A DNA stretch of 64,000 bases. It comes from Pseudomonas putida. Its GTDB lineage: Bacteria > Pseudomonadota > Gammaproteobacteria > Pseudomonadales > Pseudomonadaceae. Every line of letters begins with the position of its first letter. Within the stretch, counting starts at the first letter, position 1. A program made the translations under genes and the position numbers. Positions 26,316 through 35,319 of the stretch are shown here, one piece after another. The notes under the pieces were generated by a model, which did no database searches, was not told the origin of the DNA, and saw nothing but the letters and a program-made list of their open reading frames with translations. The stretch covers positions 124,001 through 188,000 of the forward strand of contig NZ_JAETZZ010000005.1 in NCBI RefSeq assembly GCF_022627325.1, written 5' to 3'.

Positions 26316-27140
26316 ATGAATAACCCTACGAGCCTGCGCGAACGGCTCTACGTCATCGTTTTCCAGACCGACACCGTCGCCGGCCGGCGCTTCGACAAGA
26401 CGCTGCTGCTGATCATCCTGGCCAGCCTGGTCACCGTCATCCTCGACAGTATCGATGAGGTGCACCAGAACTACGCAGGCCTGTTGGCGGGTATCGAATG
26501 GGGCTTTACCGCGATTTTTCTGGCCGAGTACATCACCCGCCTGTACTGCTCGCCCAAGCCCATGCGCTACGCCTTCAGCTTCTATGGCCTGGTCGACCTG
26601 CTGGCGATCGTGCCCGGGATCCTCGCCCTGTACTACAGCGACGCGCAGTACCTGCTGATCATCCGGGTAATCCGCATGCTGCGGATTTTCCGGGTGCTCA
26701 AGCTTGGCCAGTACCTGAACCAAGCCAATTACCTGATGGCGGCACTGCGCGGCAGCAAGCAGAAGATCATCGTGTTTCTGCTCAGCGTATCGACACTGGT
26801 GACTGTGTTCGGCACCTTGATGTATGTGATCGAGGGGCCGGAGCACGGTTTTACCAGCATCCCCAAAGGCATCTATTGGGCGATCGTCACCCTCACCACA
26901 GTGGGCTTCGGCGACATCGTGCCCAAGACGCCGCTGGGGCAGGTGCTGTCTTCGCTGGTGATGATCACCGGTTATTCGATCATCGCCGTGCCCACCGGGA
27001 TTTTCACGGCCGAACTGGCCAATGCCATGCGGGGAGAACAGTTGCACCACGACTGCCCAAACTGCCAGAAAAGCACGCACGGCCACGACGCGGCATTCTG
27101 CTCGCGCTGTGGTCAGGCACTGTTCGGCAAGCGCGACTGA
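26316..27140 (+). CDS. Voltage-gated potassium channel with C-terminal zinc ribbon
   Basis: 274 residues. Six-helix Kv-type channel: S4 voltage sensor at about residues 113-133 with Arg every third position (IIRVIRMLRIFRVLKLGQY), pore helix and selectivity filter TTVGFGD (Val196-Gly-Phe-Gly-Asp200), and S6 after it. Behind S6 comes a cytoplasmic tail with Cys247, Cys250, Cys262 and Cys265 in two CxxC pairs (CPNC and CSRC), a zinc-ribbon-like module. ATG 26316 is preceded by AACGAG. The last 28 bases overlap the convergent effector-like gene. Confidence 0.88.
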   Translation: MNNPTSLRERLYVIVFQTDTVAGRRFDKTLLLIILASLVTVILDSIDEVHQNYAGLLAGIEWGFTAIFLAEYITRLYCSPKPMRYAFSFYGLVDLLAIVPGILALYYSDAQYLLIIRVIRMLRIFRVLKLGQYLNQANYLMAALRGSKQKIIVFLLSVSTLVTVFGTLMYVIEGPEHGFTSIPKGIYWAIVTLTTVGFGDIVPKTPLGQVLSSLVMITGYSIIAVPTGIFTAELANAMRGEQLHHDCPNCQKSTHGHDAAFCSRCGQALFGKRD

Positions 27141-30100
27141 TCCTGCGCCAGCGCCTCGCGTGTCAGCGCCAGCAGCACGTCGCTACGCGCTGCCTGGCGC
27201 TCGGCGTGGACGACCCCGACCCTGGCCAGGTATTCGGCCTCGGGTACCGAATCGGCGCGCTCCAGCAATGCTTGCATGCGCGTGTGGAAGGGCGCATCGG
27301 CCGCCTCCAGGCGTGCTGCCTGCGTGCGCTGCAGATGCTCCTGCCAGAATTCGCGCTGAGCCAGTGAGACGGCAATCTGCTCATCTGTCTCGTTTGCCTG
27401 CACCCGCGCTCGCGCCGCCTCCACGCGTTCAGGCCCCACGCCGGCCACTGCGGTAAACAGCATGCTCCCAGGTTGGGCGGGCAGATCGAGTGCATCACGC
27501 AAGGCCACGCGATAGGCCAGGCCCACTTCGATCTCATCCGGATCGGCGCCTGCGGCGCGGCGAGCTTGAATGTCTTGCACAACGATGCGGTCGACCTCAT
27601 CCAACCGCCAGAGTTGTCGGCCCAGGTGCAGCAAGGCGCCCTGCTGATCGCCACTCCCGGCCTCGATACGCGCACGCCAGACCAGCATGCTCAGTTCCAG
27701 GTTGCTGAAACACAACGCCACGCTGTCCTGGCAAGTGAGTTGCTGGTTGACCTGATGGAACAACATCTCTCGCAGGCTGGCGTGCTCCTGCATGGCCTGC
27801 AGCATGATGAACACCCGCTCCGCCAATGCTTCGCCGTTCTGCCTGAACTCTGCGGTGTCCAGCAAGCGGCCCAGCAACCGGAAGAAGTCGTCGCCACCGG
27901 GCTCCATCTCCAGCGCCTCCCAGCACGCCGACAGTTCGTCACGTGCCAGCACGTTGGCGCTGTCCAGCCAGCGCTGACGCAAGAACGTGGTCCCCGGTTG
28001 CGCTTCCATGTCCAGGTGTGGCATCGACGTCTGCAGGCCCTCAAGGTCGTGATCGTTCAACGGGTTGCCCCAGAGCATGAGCATGCGCCGGCTCCATACC
28101 GGTGCCCGATAATAGCTTGCAGGCAATGTGGCGATACGGTTGTCGCGCAAGTCGGCTTGCAGCAGGTCGGGGCAACGCAGCACCCCGGGCGGCAACTCCG
28201 TCTGGCCGGTATTGCGCAAATACAGCCGTCGCAGCCGAGGCAGCGCGCGCAGAGAAAAACCGCGGCCCAAAGGGTTGAACGACAGGTTGAGGTACTCCAG
28301 GGACTCGCAATGGGCGAGGATGCCCGCCTGTTCCGGGTCGAGCACGATGCGGTTGTTGAACAGGTCCAGCTCGTTCAGGCTGGGCATCTGGGCGATCGCC
28401 GCCGGCACTCGGCTCAGGCGATTGCCACTGAGCTCAAGGATGCGAAGCTCTGGAAAAGCGCCCAGGAATGCCACGGGAATATCCTCTAGCTGCATCCCCA
28501 GCAACGCCAGTTCAAAAATATGGGAAAACCTGACGTGGGAGGGCAGTTCGGGCAACTGGCCAGGCATGGCAGCGAACATGGCAAAGCGGAAACTCTGCGG
28601 CGCCTGGATATCGTTCACCCCCGCAGTAATCCGCCGCTGCCAGCAGTCGATCAGGCAACGCCGGAAATAACGGCGCTCTTCTCGCAGGCCCCGTGATGTT
28701 GCCTGACGCTCCCACTGCTGCAGCCGTTCGCGCAACGCCGCAAGCTCGTTGCCCAGCCGGGTGATTTCCCCATGGACATCGCTGCCTGAGGTGCGCAGGC
28801 CTTCGATCCAGGCCAGTATCTGCTCGTCGGAGAAGCCTGGATACAAATTGCGCACTGAGGCAAACAACCCTTGTGGAGGCCTTCCACGCCGCCCGCTCAG
28901 CGGGTACCCCAGACGACCATCGAGCTGGCGCTGCGGCAGGCGAAACCAGCCGCGCGAGGGTTGTTCACCCAACAGCTGAGTGACCTCGGCACGATGCGCT
29001 ACGGCCTGGCGGCTGAGCAGTACGCGCAAGTTGTGGGCGAATGGCTCGCCGACCCCCAACGTATCGCGCAGGTGATCGTCATAGGCAGAGGCCATGACCT
29101 CGAACAGCTCGCCAGCCTGGCCCAGCGGCTGGCCTGCGCCATCCAGGCGGCGAAACTGGCCATCTTCATGGCGGATCGCACATTCAGGGCCGCCTTCCCC
29201 GGTGACCAGCAAGGGGGCACCGGCATCGCCATCGAACAAGGCCCAGCGCACGCCACCGCCCGCTGGCAAGTGCCTGAGCATGGCAAGCGCCACCCGGGCA
29301 AGGTCCAACTGCTGCTCCACTTCCAGGTAGAACGCTTCGAACACCCTGACCTGACGAATCCGCCGAACATGCACGCGCGCCGCCTCAGCAAGCCTCAACG
29401 CCACGCGCCCGCTGTCCACCAGCCGCTCGCGGTCTGCCAAGTGAGCAGTGCGCCACAACGCGCGTGCCGCCGATTCATGCAGGCTTGGAAAGACGCGACG
29501 CAGAACTGCGGTTTCTGCACTCGATGGAGGCTGGGTAGCGGCGTAGGCCTGCTGGAAGAGCAACCGACGGCGAGCGGCGGCCAGCTCGGCCAACGCCTGC
29601 TCGCCCAGCCCCTGGCCACCAGGCAATGCGCGTGCTTGCTGCAAGAGCGCAGCGTCGTCCACCGGCTGCCCGGCGCGCAGGCGCTCGATCAGTACGCTGA
29701 TACGCCGGTCCAGCACAAAGCGTTCGGCGCTGTCGAGCAGCACAGCGTCGGGGGCCTGGCCCTCGACATGCAGGGCGCGCAGATGATCGGCGTGCAGGTC
29801 GTGGATCAGCAGAATCTGCTCGATCCGCTCATCATCCAACGCGTGCAGGCGTCCACCAAGCCGGCGAAACAAACCATAGCGGTCGTCCCAGTGCGCCGGC
29901 TGCTCGAACCACAGGCGCCACGCCCCCGCGCCGTTGTGGCACAGCTGCGGGCCATACCCGTCACGCGGGCGTAGCTGCCACTCACCCTGTGCGCCATGCT
30001 GCACCACGGGGTAGCAGTGGCCCTCCATCTCGACCCAGGCGCGGCCATCGAGCCGATGCACGCCCTCTTCATCCACGTGCGCCTGCAGGGGTGGCACACT

Positions 30101-31600
30101 GCGGTAATCGGCCAATACCGGACGGCACAGCCGGGTACTACCGTCTTCCAGTTGCTCAGCCAGCAAGCTGTCCACCCTCAGCGACCGCCGCCAGGTACGC
30201 AGTGCCACCCCCACACCGACAGCAGTGGCGCCCATCACGGCAAGGTCGGTAGCGACATGGGTCACGTGATCGAGCGCCGCGCTGGTGTCGCCTTCATGCC
30301 AGGCCTCGACGCCATGGAACACTTCCTTGAGCAAGCCCCATGCAGTGAATGCCAGCAAACCTGTGCCGATCACCGGAATGAACAGGCCGGCCAGGTTCAG
30401 CAGCGCCCAGCCCTCTGCGGCAAGGCGTTGGTCGTGGGCCTGCTGCACGGCCCGGTCGATGCTGGCGACAGGGGCGGCGATCATCGCCGCGTCATCCTTG
30501 ATCTGCGCGATACGCGCCGTGCCCAGGGTTTCGAACAATGGCAGGCGCAGGGCCTGCATGTGCTCATCAAGGTCGTAATTGGCCCAATCCGCCAGATCAG
30601 CGTAAGCCGGGATGATCACAGAGAAAAATGCCTGGCTGTCCCGACGCCGCACGAAGCGGCTGAAGAACCGCTGGTAGTCACGCGTACGTAGGCGCCGGCC
30701 CAGGTCATTGGCCAGATGCCGCAGGCTGCTGGACACACACCACGGCCCATGGGGATCATCCGGCACGTACGCCAGCAAACGCCGGGTGGTGTTGCGAACC
30801 CAACCCTCCTCGATAACGTCCAGCAGCACTATCTGCTCCAGGGTACAGCCCACCAGGCTCAGTTGCCTGGCCACCACCGGATCGCCTTGCAGGCGCGGCG
30901 GCATGCCGTCGCGGCATAACCCCACAATCATCTGCAGTTCGTCGTCGTCGAGTACACCCCGCTGCCTGGCCTTGTAGGCCTCCACCAGCATTTGCAGGCG
31001 TTGGGCGTTACCCAACAGCATCGCGACGCTTGCGCCCTGGGCCGTCGGCGCCAGCAGCACGCTGTTGAGGTGAGCCTGATATTGACCGCCCAGGTCGAGG
31101 CTGCGACACAGCTTGGCAAACGCCACGGCCGACGGTGGTTTGGCTGCGCCTTTACGCGCACTGGTCAGCCGGTTACCCCGCGGCTGGCCGCCCTCCTCGG
31201 CTTGATCTTCAGTGAAATTGCGCAGCGCCGCTTCCAGCAGCGGCATGTCGTCATACACCAGTTCGGTAAGGTGCACGCCCACAGGCTGTGCATTGATCAC
31301 CGGTTCACGGTGGCCGGCAATGAAGGACCAGAGATGCACGTTGAAAGGCTCGCCATCGGGCCCTTCCAAGGCCTGCTCCAGACGGCTTTTCGCGAAACTG
31401 TCGATACCTTCCAGGCGTGCAAGCACTGCACTGAGTTGCTGACGCAAGGCCAGGCTCTGGCGCAACGCCTCACTCAGGCCCGGCAAATGTTCGGCGCGGG
31501 CTGCTCGCAGCCACTGGGGCAGGCGTGCGGCAATCAATTGATCCTGGAAGGCCTGTTCCAGGGCAAGTCCATCGGGCTGCGGGTCGGTTTGGTAAGTCAT
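27113..31600 (-). CDS. Large LRR and NEL-type E3 ubiquitin ligase effector-like protein
   Basis: 1495 residues. About 1-390: N-terminal region of the toxin type seen in Pseudomonas multidomain toxins (DUF6543-like). Hydrophobic stretches at about 396-424 and 450-467 could insert into membrane. The middle (500-1000) is charged and unassigned. Leucine-rich repeats run from about 1030 to 1200 (ELRILELSGNRLSRVP, SLNELDLFNN, LEYLNLSFNPLG). The C-terminus is a NEL domain with the catalytic CxD motif at Cys1290 (TCQDSVALCFSNLE). IpaH/SspH enzymes of this type ubiquitinate host proteins. No N-terminal Sec signal is seen. A strong GGAGGAG site precedes ATG 31600. The 3' end overlaps the K+ channel gene by 28 bases. 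Confidence 0.85.
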   Translation of the reverse strand: MTYQTDPQPDGLALEQAFQDQLIAARLPQWLRAARAEHLPGLSEALRQSLALRQQLSAVLARLEGIDSFAKSRLEQALEGPDGEPFNVHLWSFIAGHREPVINAQPVGVHLTELVYDDMPLLEAALRNFTEDQAEEGGQPRGNRLTSARKGAAKPPSAVAFAKLCRSLDLGGQYQAHLNSVLLAPTAQGASVAMLLGNAQRLQMLVEAYKARQRGVLDDDELQMIVGLCRDGMPPRLQGDPVVARQLSLVGCTLEQIVLLDVIEEGWVRNTTRRLLAYVPDDPHGPWCVSSSLRHLANDLGRRLRTRDYQRFFSRFVRRRDSQAFFSVIIPAYADLADWANYDLDEHMQALRLPLFETLGTARIAQIKDDAAMIAAPVASIDRAVQQAHDQRLAAEGWALLNLAGLFIPVIGTGLLAFTAWGLLKEVFHGVEAWHEGDTSAALDHVTHVATDLAVMGATAVGVGVALRTWRRSLRVDSLLAEQLEDGSTRLCRPVLADYRSVPPLQAHVDEEGVHRLDGRAWVEMEGHCYPVVQHGAQGEWQLRPRDGYGPQLCHNGAGAWRLWFEQPAHWDDRYGLFRRLGGRLHALDDERIEQILLIHDLHADHLRALHVEGQAPDAVLLDSAERFVLDRRISVLIERLRAGQPVDDAALLQQARALPGGQGLGEQALAELAAARRRLLFQQAYAATQPPSSAETAVLRRVFPSLHESAARALWRTAHLADRERLVDSGRVALRLAEAARVHVRRIRQVRVFEAFYLEVEQQLDLARVALAMLRHLPAGGGVRWALFDGDAGAPLLVTGEGGPECAIRHEDGQFRRLDGAGQPLGQAGELFEVMASAYDDHLRDTLGVGEPFAHNLRVLLSRQAVAHRAEVTQLLGEQPSRGWFRLPQRQLDGRLGYPLSGRRGRPPQGLFASVRNLYPGFSDEQILAWIEGLRTSGSDVHGEITRLGNELAALRERLQQWERQATSRGLREERRYFRRCLIDCWQRRITAGVNDIQAPQSFRFAMFAAMPGQLPELPSHVRFSHIFELALLGMQLEDIPVAFLGAFPELRILELSGNRLSRVPAAIAQMPSLNELDLFNNRIVLDPEQAGILAHCESLEYLNLSFNPLGRGFSLRALPRLRRLYLRNTGQTELPPGVLRCPDLLQADLRDNRIATLPASYYRAPVWSRRMLMLWGNPLNDHDLEGLQTSMPHLDMEAQPGTTFLRQRWLDSANVLARDELSACWEALEMEPGGDDFFRLLGRLLDTAEFRQNGEALAERVFIMLQAMQEHASLREMLFHQVNQQLTCQDSVALCFSNLELSMLVWRARIEAGSGDQQGALLHLGRQLWRLDEVDRIVVQDIQARRAAGADPDEIEVGLAYRVALRDALDLPAQPGSMLFTAVAGVGPERVEAARARVQANETDEQIAVSLAQREFWQEHLQRTQAARLEAADAPFHTRMQALLERADSVPEAEYLARVGVVHAERQAARSDVLLALTREALAQDQSRLPNSA

Positions 31601-31710
31601 GGCGCGCTCCTCCTTCGGGAGGCGCGAGCTTAGGTATGGCCCAGGGCTGAAAGTGGTTAGATACCTAACACCCGCCTGGGCGCGCGCATAAGCAAAGAGC
31701 CATTCGGTCT

Positions 31711-31739
31711 TTAATCGCCGCGAAGCGAACGGCTATAGT
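31711..31739 (+). promoter_or_regulatory. Candidate sigma-70 promoter of sbp
   Basis: TTAATC and TATAGT separated by 17 bases, 45 bases upstream of the sbp GTG. Confidence 0.5.
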
Positions 31740-31784
31740 CACTGGCACACTGCCAACCCTCTGAACCCTAACAAGGAATGCTTC

Positions 31785-32783
31785 GTGAAAAAGCTATTCA
31801 CCGCCTCGCTGCTGGCGGCCGGCCTGGCGCTGGGCAACTTGGCCCACGCCGCCCCGACCCTGTTGAATGTGTCCTACGACGTGATGCGTGACTTCTACAA
31901 AGACTACAACCCGGCCTTCCAGAAGCACTGGGAAGCCGAGCATGACGAGAAGGTCAACGTACAGATGTCGTTCGGCGGCTCGAGCAAGCAGGCGCGCGCG
32001 GTGATCGATGGCCTGCCGGCCGATGTCATCACCATGAACATGGCCACCGACATCAACGCGCTTGCCGACATCGGCAAGCTGGTGCCGGACGATTGGGTCA
32101 CCCGTTTGCCCAACAACAGCGCGCCGTTCACCTCGGCCACTGTGTTCATCGTGCGCAAGGGTAACCCCAAAGCCCTGAAAGACTGGCCCGACCTGCTCAA
32201 GGACGGCGTGCAGGTAATCGTGCCCAACCCGAAGACCTCGGGTAACGGCCGCTACACCTACCTGTCGGCCTGGGGCTATGTGCTCAAGCAAGGCGGTGAC
32301 GAGGCCAAGGCCCGTGACTTCGTCGGCAAGCTGTTCAAGCAGGCACCGGTACTGGATACCGGCGGTCGCGCTGCTACCACCACCTTCATGACCAACCAGA
32401 TCGGCGATGTGCTGGTGACCTTCGAGAACGAAGCCGAAATGATCGCCCGCGAATTCGGCCGCGACCAGTTCGAAGTGGTCTACCCGAGCGTGTCGGCCGA
32501 GGCCGAACCACCGGTCAGTGTGGTCGACAAGGTGGTAGCCAAGAAGGGCACCCAGGCCGTGGCCGAGGAATACCTCAAGTACCTGTGGTCGCCGGCAGCC
32601 CAGGAAATCGCCGCACAGAATTACCTGCGTCCGCGTGACGCAACGGTACTGGCCAAGTACACCGACCGCTTCCCCAAGGTCGATTTCCTGTCGGTGGAAA
32701 AAACCTTCGGTGACTGGCGCACCGTGCAGAAAACCCACTTCAACGATGGCGGCGTGTTCGACCAGATCTATACCAACCCGTAA
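31785..32783 (+). CDS. sbp: Periplasmic sulfate-binding protein
   Basis: 332 residues. Signal peptide MKKLFTASLLAAGLALGNLAHA with cleavage before APT. The mature protein has the sulfate/thiosulfate-binding signature: LLNVSYDVMRDFYKDYN, SFGGSSKQARAVIDGLPADV, NPKTSGNGRYTYLSAWGY. It captures sulfate for the CysTWA ABC importer, which is not encoded nearby. Starts at GTG 31785 behind AAGGAA, and a sigma-70-like promoter is visible. The gene stands alone, with a hairpin after it. Confidence 0.94.
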   Translation: MKKLFTASLLAAGLALGNLAHAAPTLLNVSYDVMRDFYKDYNPAFQKHWEAEHDEKVNVQMSFGGSSKQARAVIDGLPADVITMNMATDINALADIGKLVPDDWVTRLPNNSAPFTSATVFIVRKGNPKALKDWPDLLKDGVQVIVPNPKTSGNGRYTYLSAWGYVLKQGGDEAKARDFVGKLFKQAPVLDTGGRAATTTFMTNQIGDVLVTFENEAEMIAREFGRDQFEVVYPSVSAEAEPPVSVVDKVVAKKGTQAVAEEYLKYLWSPAAQEIAAQNYLRPRDATVLAKYTDRFPKVDFLSVEKTFGDWRTVQKTHFNDGGVFDQIYTNP

Positions 32784-32792
32784 TCGCGTGCT

Positions 32793-32830
32793 GCTTTCAC
32801 TTGAGCGCCATCATTGCGCCCAAGTGAAGC
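32793..32830. terminator. Strong hairpin between convergent sbp and methyltransferase genes
   Basis: GCTTTCACTTGAGCGC pairs with GCGCCCAAGTGAAGC around a 7-base loop. The stem is long enough to end transcripts from both sides, although the T tract is short. Confidence 0.6.
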
Positions 32831-32842
32831 TTCCCGACTACA

Positions 32843-33778
32843 TCAGGCTGGTGATTCATCGCGAAACACCAAGGCCTTCAAGCCACCCGCCGGATCGGCA
32901 TCCGGAAACTCCGGCGGGTTATCCAAACGCTCCACGAAAGCCAACGCTGGGGCCTGCTCCGCCATCCCGTCGATCAGAAACTGCGGCCCGATGCCCGGAT
33001 CGTTCACGCACGCCAGCACAGTGCCACCCTTGGTCAGCAGCTCTGGCAAGCGCCGCAGGATCTTCGCGTAATCCTGGGTCAGCACGAAACTGCCTTTCTG
33101 GAAGGTGGGCGGGTCGATGATGATCAAATCGTAAGGCCCGTACTTGCGCACCTTACCCCACGACTTGAACAACTCATGCCCCAGATACGCCACCCGTGAT
33201 GCATCGTGGCCATTGAGCCGGTGGTTGTCGCGGCCACGCGAAAGCGCCGACTTGGCCATGTCCAGATTGACCACCTGCTCGGCACCACCGGCGATCGCCG
33301 CGACCGAAAAGCCGCAGGTGTAGGCGAACAGGTTGAGCACACGCTTGCCCGCCGACTGTTCACGTACCCATCGGCGGCCGTAACGCATGTCGAGGAACAG
33401 ACCGTTGTTCTGCCGCACGCCCAGGTCGAGCAAATAGGTCAGGCCATCTTCGACCACTTCGCGCTGCTGGCACGGCTCGCCCCACAACCACTCACCCGGG
33501 CTGTCCGGCAAGTAACGGTGCTGGATGAGGATCGCTTGGCCGGTCCACTGCGGGCGCTCGGCGAGGGTGCGCAGCATGGCCTGCAATTCGGCCAGCTGGC
33601 CTGCGGCTGGCTCACGGAATAGCGCTACCGACAGCACGCCCTGCAACCAGTCGACGGTGACCTGCTCCAGCCCCGGCCAGCAACGGCCGCGGCCGTGAAA
33701 CAGGCGACGGGTTTCCTGCGGTGCGGGGTCGAGGGCGGTAAGCAGATGCTGTTCGAGCGTGTGGATCGGCGAAGTCAT
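32843..33778 (-). CDS. Class I SAM-dependent methyltransferase (RlmI/RlmK-like)
   Basis: 311 residues. The SAM-binding motif I is VLNLFAYTCGFSVAAI, followed by the acidic VNLDMAKSALSRG and the catalytic-motif region LIIIDPPTFQKGSF. This pattern is shared with 23S rRNA cytosine/guanine methyltransferases such as RlmI and the C-terminal half of RlmL. Target RNA cannot be told from the sequence. ATG 33778 (MTSPIHTLEQ) was chosen over an upstream in-frame start because the added residues are not family-like. Confidence 0.85.
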   Translation of the reverse strand: MTSPIHTLEQHLLTALDPAPQETRRLFHGRGRCWPGLEQVTVDWLQGVLSVALFREPAAGQLAELQAMLRTLAERPQWTGQAILIQHRYLPDSPGEWLWGEPCQQREVVEDGLTYLLDLGVRQNNGLFLDMRYGRRWVREQSAGKRVLNLFAYTCGFSVAAIAGGAEQVVNLDMAKSALSRGRDNHRLNGHDASRVAYLGHELFKSWGKVRKYGPYDLIIIDPPTFQKGSFVLTQDYAKILRRLPELLTKGGTVLACVNDPGIGPQFLIDGMAEQAPALAFVERLDNPPEFPDADPAGGLKALVFRDESPA

Positions 33779-33848
33779 GGCGGGTCGCAAGCAAATAAAA
33801 GGAAGCATTCTACCCCGCGAGGCTGCTGGTGGGGCGCGCAACCGCGCC

Positions 33849-34748
33849 TCACTGGCCTTTGGCAGTGATCGGCGCCGAACGGAACCACCACCCCTGCTGC
33901 ATGCCCGCCGCCGCCAGCAAGATCAACGCCACACCGAGCCATTGCAACGGCACCAGGCGGTGCCCAAAGGCCACCCAGTCGACCAGAATCGCGGCGATCG
34001 GGTAGATGAATGAAAGGGCGCCGGTCAATGCCGTGGGCAGGCGCTGGATGGCGCTGTACAGCAACACATACATCAGCCCGGTGTGCACCACGCCCAGCAT
34101 CACCAGGCTGGCCAAGGCCGAGGGCTCGCCAGGCAGACCGCCCGGCCTGACCCACGGCGCCAACAGCAACACCCCGGTCGCTACCTGGATCAGAGCGATA
34201 AGATGCGGTGGCGTGCCGTTCAGGCGCTTGATGATCAACGCGGCAATGGCATAAAGAAACGCCGCCCCCAGCGCCAGGGCAATGCCCAGCAGGTACTCTT
34301 CACCGCTGCCCTGCCCTGCGCCATGGGCGCTGACGATGGCCAGCATGCCGAGGAACGCCACGCTCAGCCAGGTGACCTTGGCCACAGTGATCTTCTCGCC
34401 CAGAAACACTGCCGCCAGCCCCACCAGCAGAAACGGCTGCACGTTGTACACCGCGGTGCCGATCGCGATCGACGCCCGCGAATAGGAGGCGAACAGCAAC
34501 ACCCAGTTGCCGACGATGGCCACGCCGCTGGCGATTGCCAAGAGCAAGGCCGTGCGGCTGATCACACCAGGTTTGAGAAAGCCGAGCGCCGCACAGACCA
34601 GCAGCAACGTGCCGGTGCCAAACACACACCGCCAGAACACCACTTCCAGGACCGGCTGCCCCGATACCAGCACGAACCAGCCGATAGTCCCGGAAATCAG
34701 CATGGCAGCGACCATTTCCAGCGAGCCACGGCGCAACGAACTGTCCAT
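33849..34748 (-). CDS. DMT-family (EamA) transporter
   Basis: 299 residues with ten predicted helices in two EamA repeats (about 10-140 and 155-290). Each repeat ends in the loop-helix pattern seen in drug/metabolite exporters (AVYNVQPFLLVGLAAVFLGEK; ALSFIYPIAAILVDWVAFGH). ATG 34748 follows GGGGAGG. It is divergent from an Lrp-type regulator, a common pairing in which the regulator controls amino-acid or metabolite export. Substrate unknown. Confidence 0.88.
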   Translation of the reverse strand: MDSSLRRGSLEMVAAMLISGTIGWFVLVSGQPVLEVVFWRCVFGTGTLLLVCAALGFLKPGVISRTALLLAIASGVAIVGNWVLLFASYSRASIAIGTAVYNVQPFLLVGLAAVFLGEKITVAKVTWLSVAFLGMLAIVSAHGAGQGSGEEYLLGIALALGAAFLYAIAALIIKRLNGTPPHLIALIQVATGVLLLAPWVRPGGLPGEPSALASLVMLGVVHTGLMYVLLYSAIQRLPTALTGALSFIYPIAAILVDWVAFGHRLVPLQWLGVALILLAAAGMQQGWWFRSAPITAKGQ

Positions 34749-34881
34749 CTCACACCTCCCCTGACGATGACGGACAGTATGCAGAGGCTCGCAGTGGGCC
34801 CTCCAGCGGATAACCAAGGAAAAATGCCTCTTCAGCCTTTACTATCAAGGCAAACCACCAATTGGCCCTTATGAGGCGTAT

Positions 34882-35319
34882 ATGACCGATGCCATCGACC
34901 AGCTCCTGATCAACGCCCTGATGGAAGACGCCCGCCGCTCACTCAAAGCGCTGGCGCACATCAGTGGCCTGTCTGCACCCAGCGTCAGCGAACGCCTGCG
35001 CCGCCTGGAAGAGCGCGGCGTACTGCGCGGTTACACCGTGGATGTCGATCCGCGCTGCTTTGGTTACCAATTGCAGGCCATCGTACGCATTCGCCCGCTG
35101 CCCGGGCAGCTGCAGGAGGTGGAACGGCAGATTATCGCGATTCCCGAGTTCACCGAGTGCGACAAGGTAACGGGCGAGGATTGCTTCATTGCCCGGCTGC
35201 ATGTGCGGTCGATGGAACAGCTCGACACCCTGCTCGACCGTATCAATGTGCTCGCTGAAACCAACACGGCGATCATCAAGAAAAGCCCGGTGAAGCGGCG
35301 CTTGCCGCCGATGAATTGA
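34882..35319 (+). CDS. Lrp/AsnC-family transcriptional regulator
   Basis: 145 residues. N-terminal helix-turn-helix (DARRSLKALAHISGLSAPSV, recognition helix SAPSVSERLRRL) and C-terminal RAM ligand domain (IVRIRPLPGQLQEVERQI, FTECDKVTGEDCFIARLHV in parts). GAGGCG precedes the ATG. Being divergent from the DMT transporter across 133 bases, it probably regulates that gene in response to an amino acid or related effector. Confidence 0.92.
   Translation: MTDAIDQLLINALMEDARRSLKALAHISGLSAPSVSERLRRLEERGVLRGYTVDVDPRCFGYQLQAIVRIRPLPGQLQEVERQIIAIPEFTECDKVTGEDCFIARLHVRSMEQLDTLLDRINVLAETNTAIIKKSPVKRRLPPMN

Noticed and set aside
28871..29974. 367-codon open frame on the plus strand inside the NEL-ligase gene
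   Set aside because: The minus-strand frame carries the LRR and NEL motifs; this one has none.
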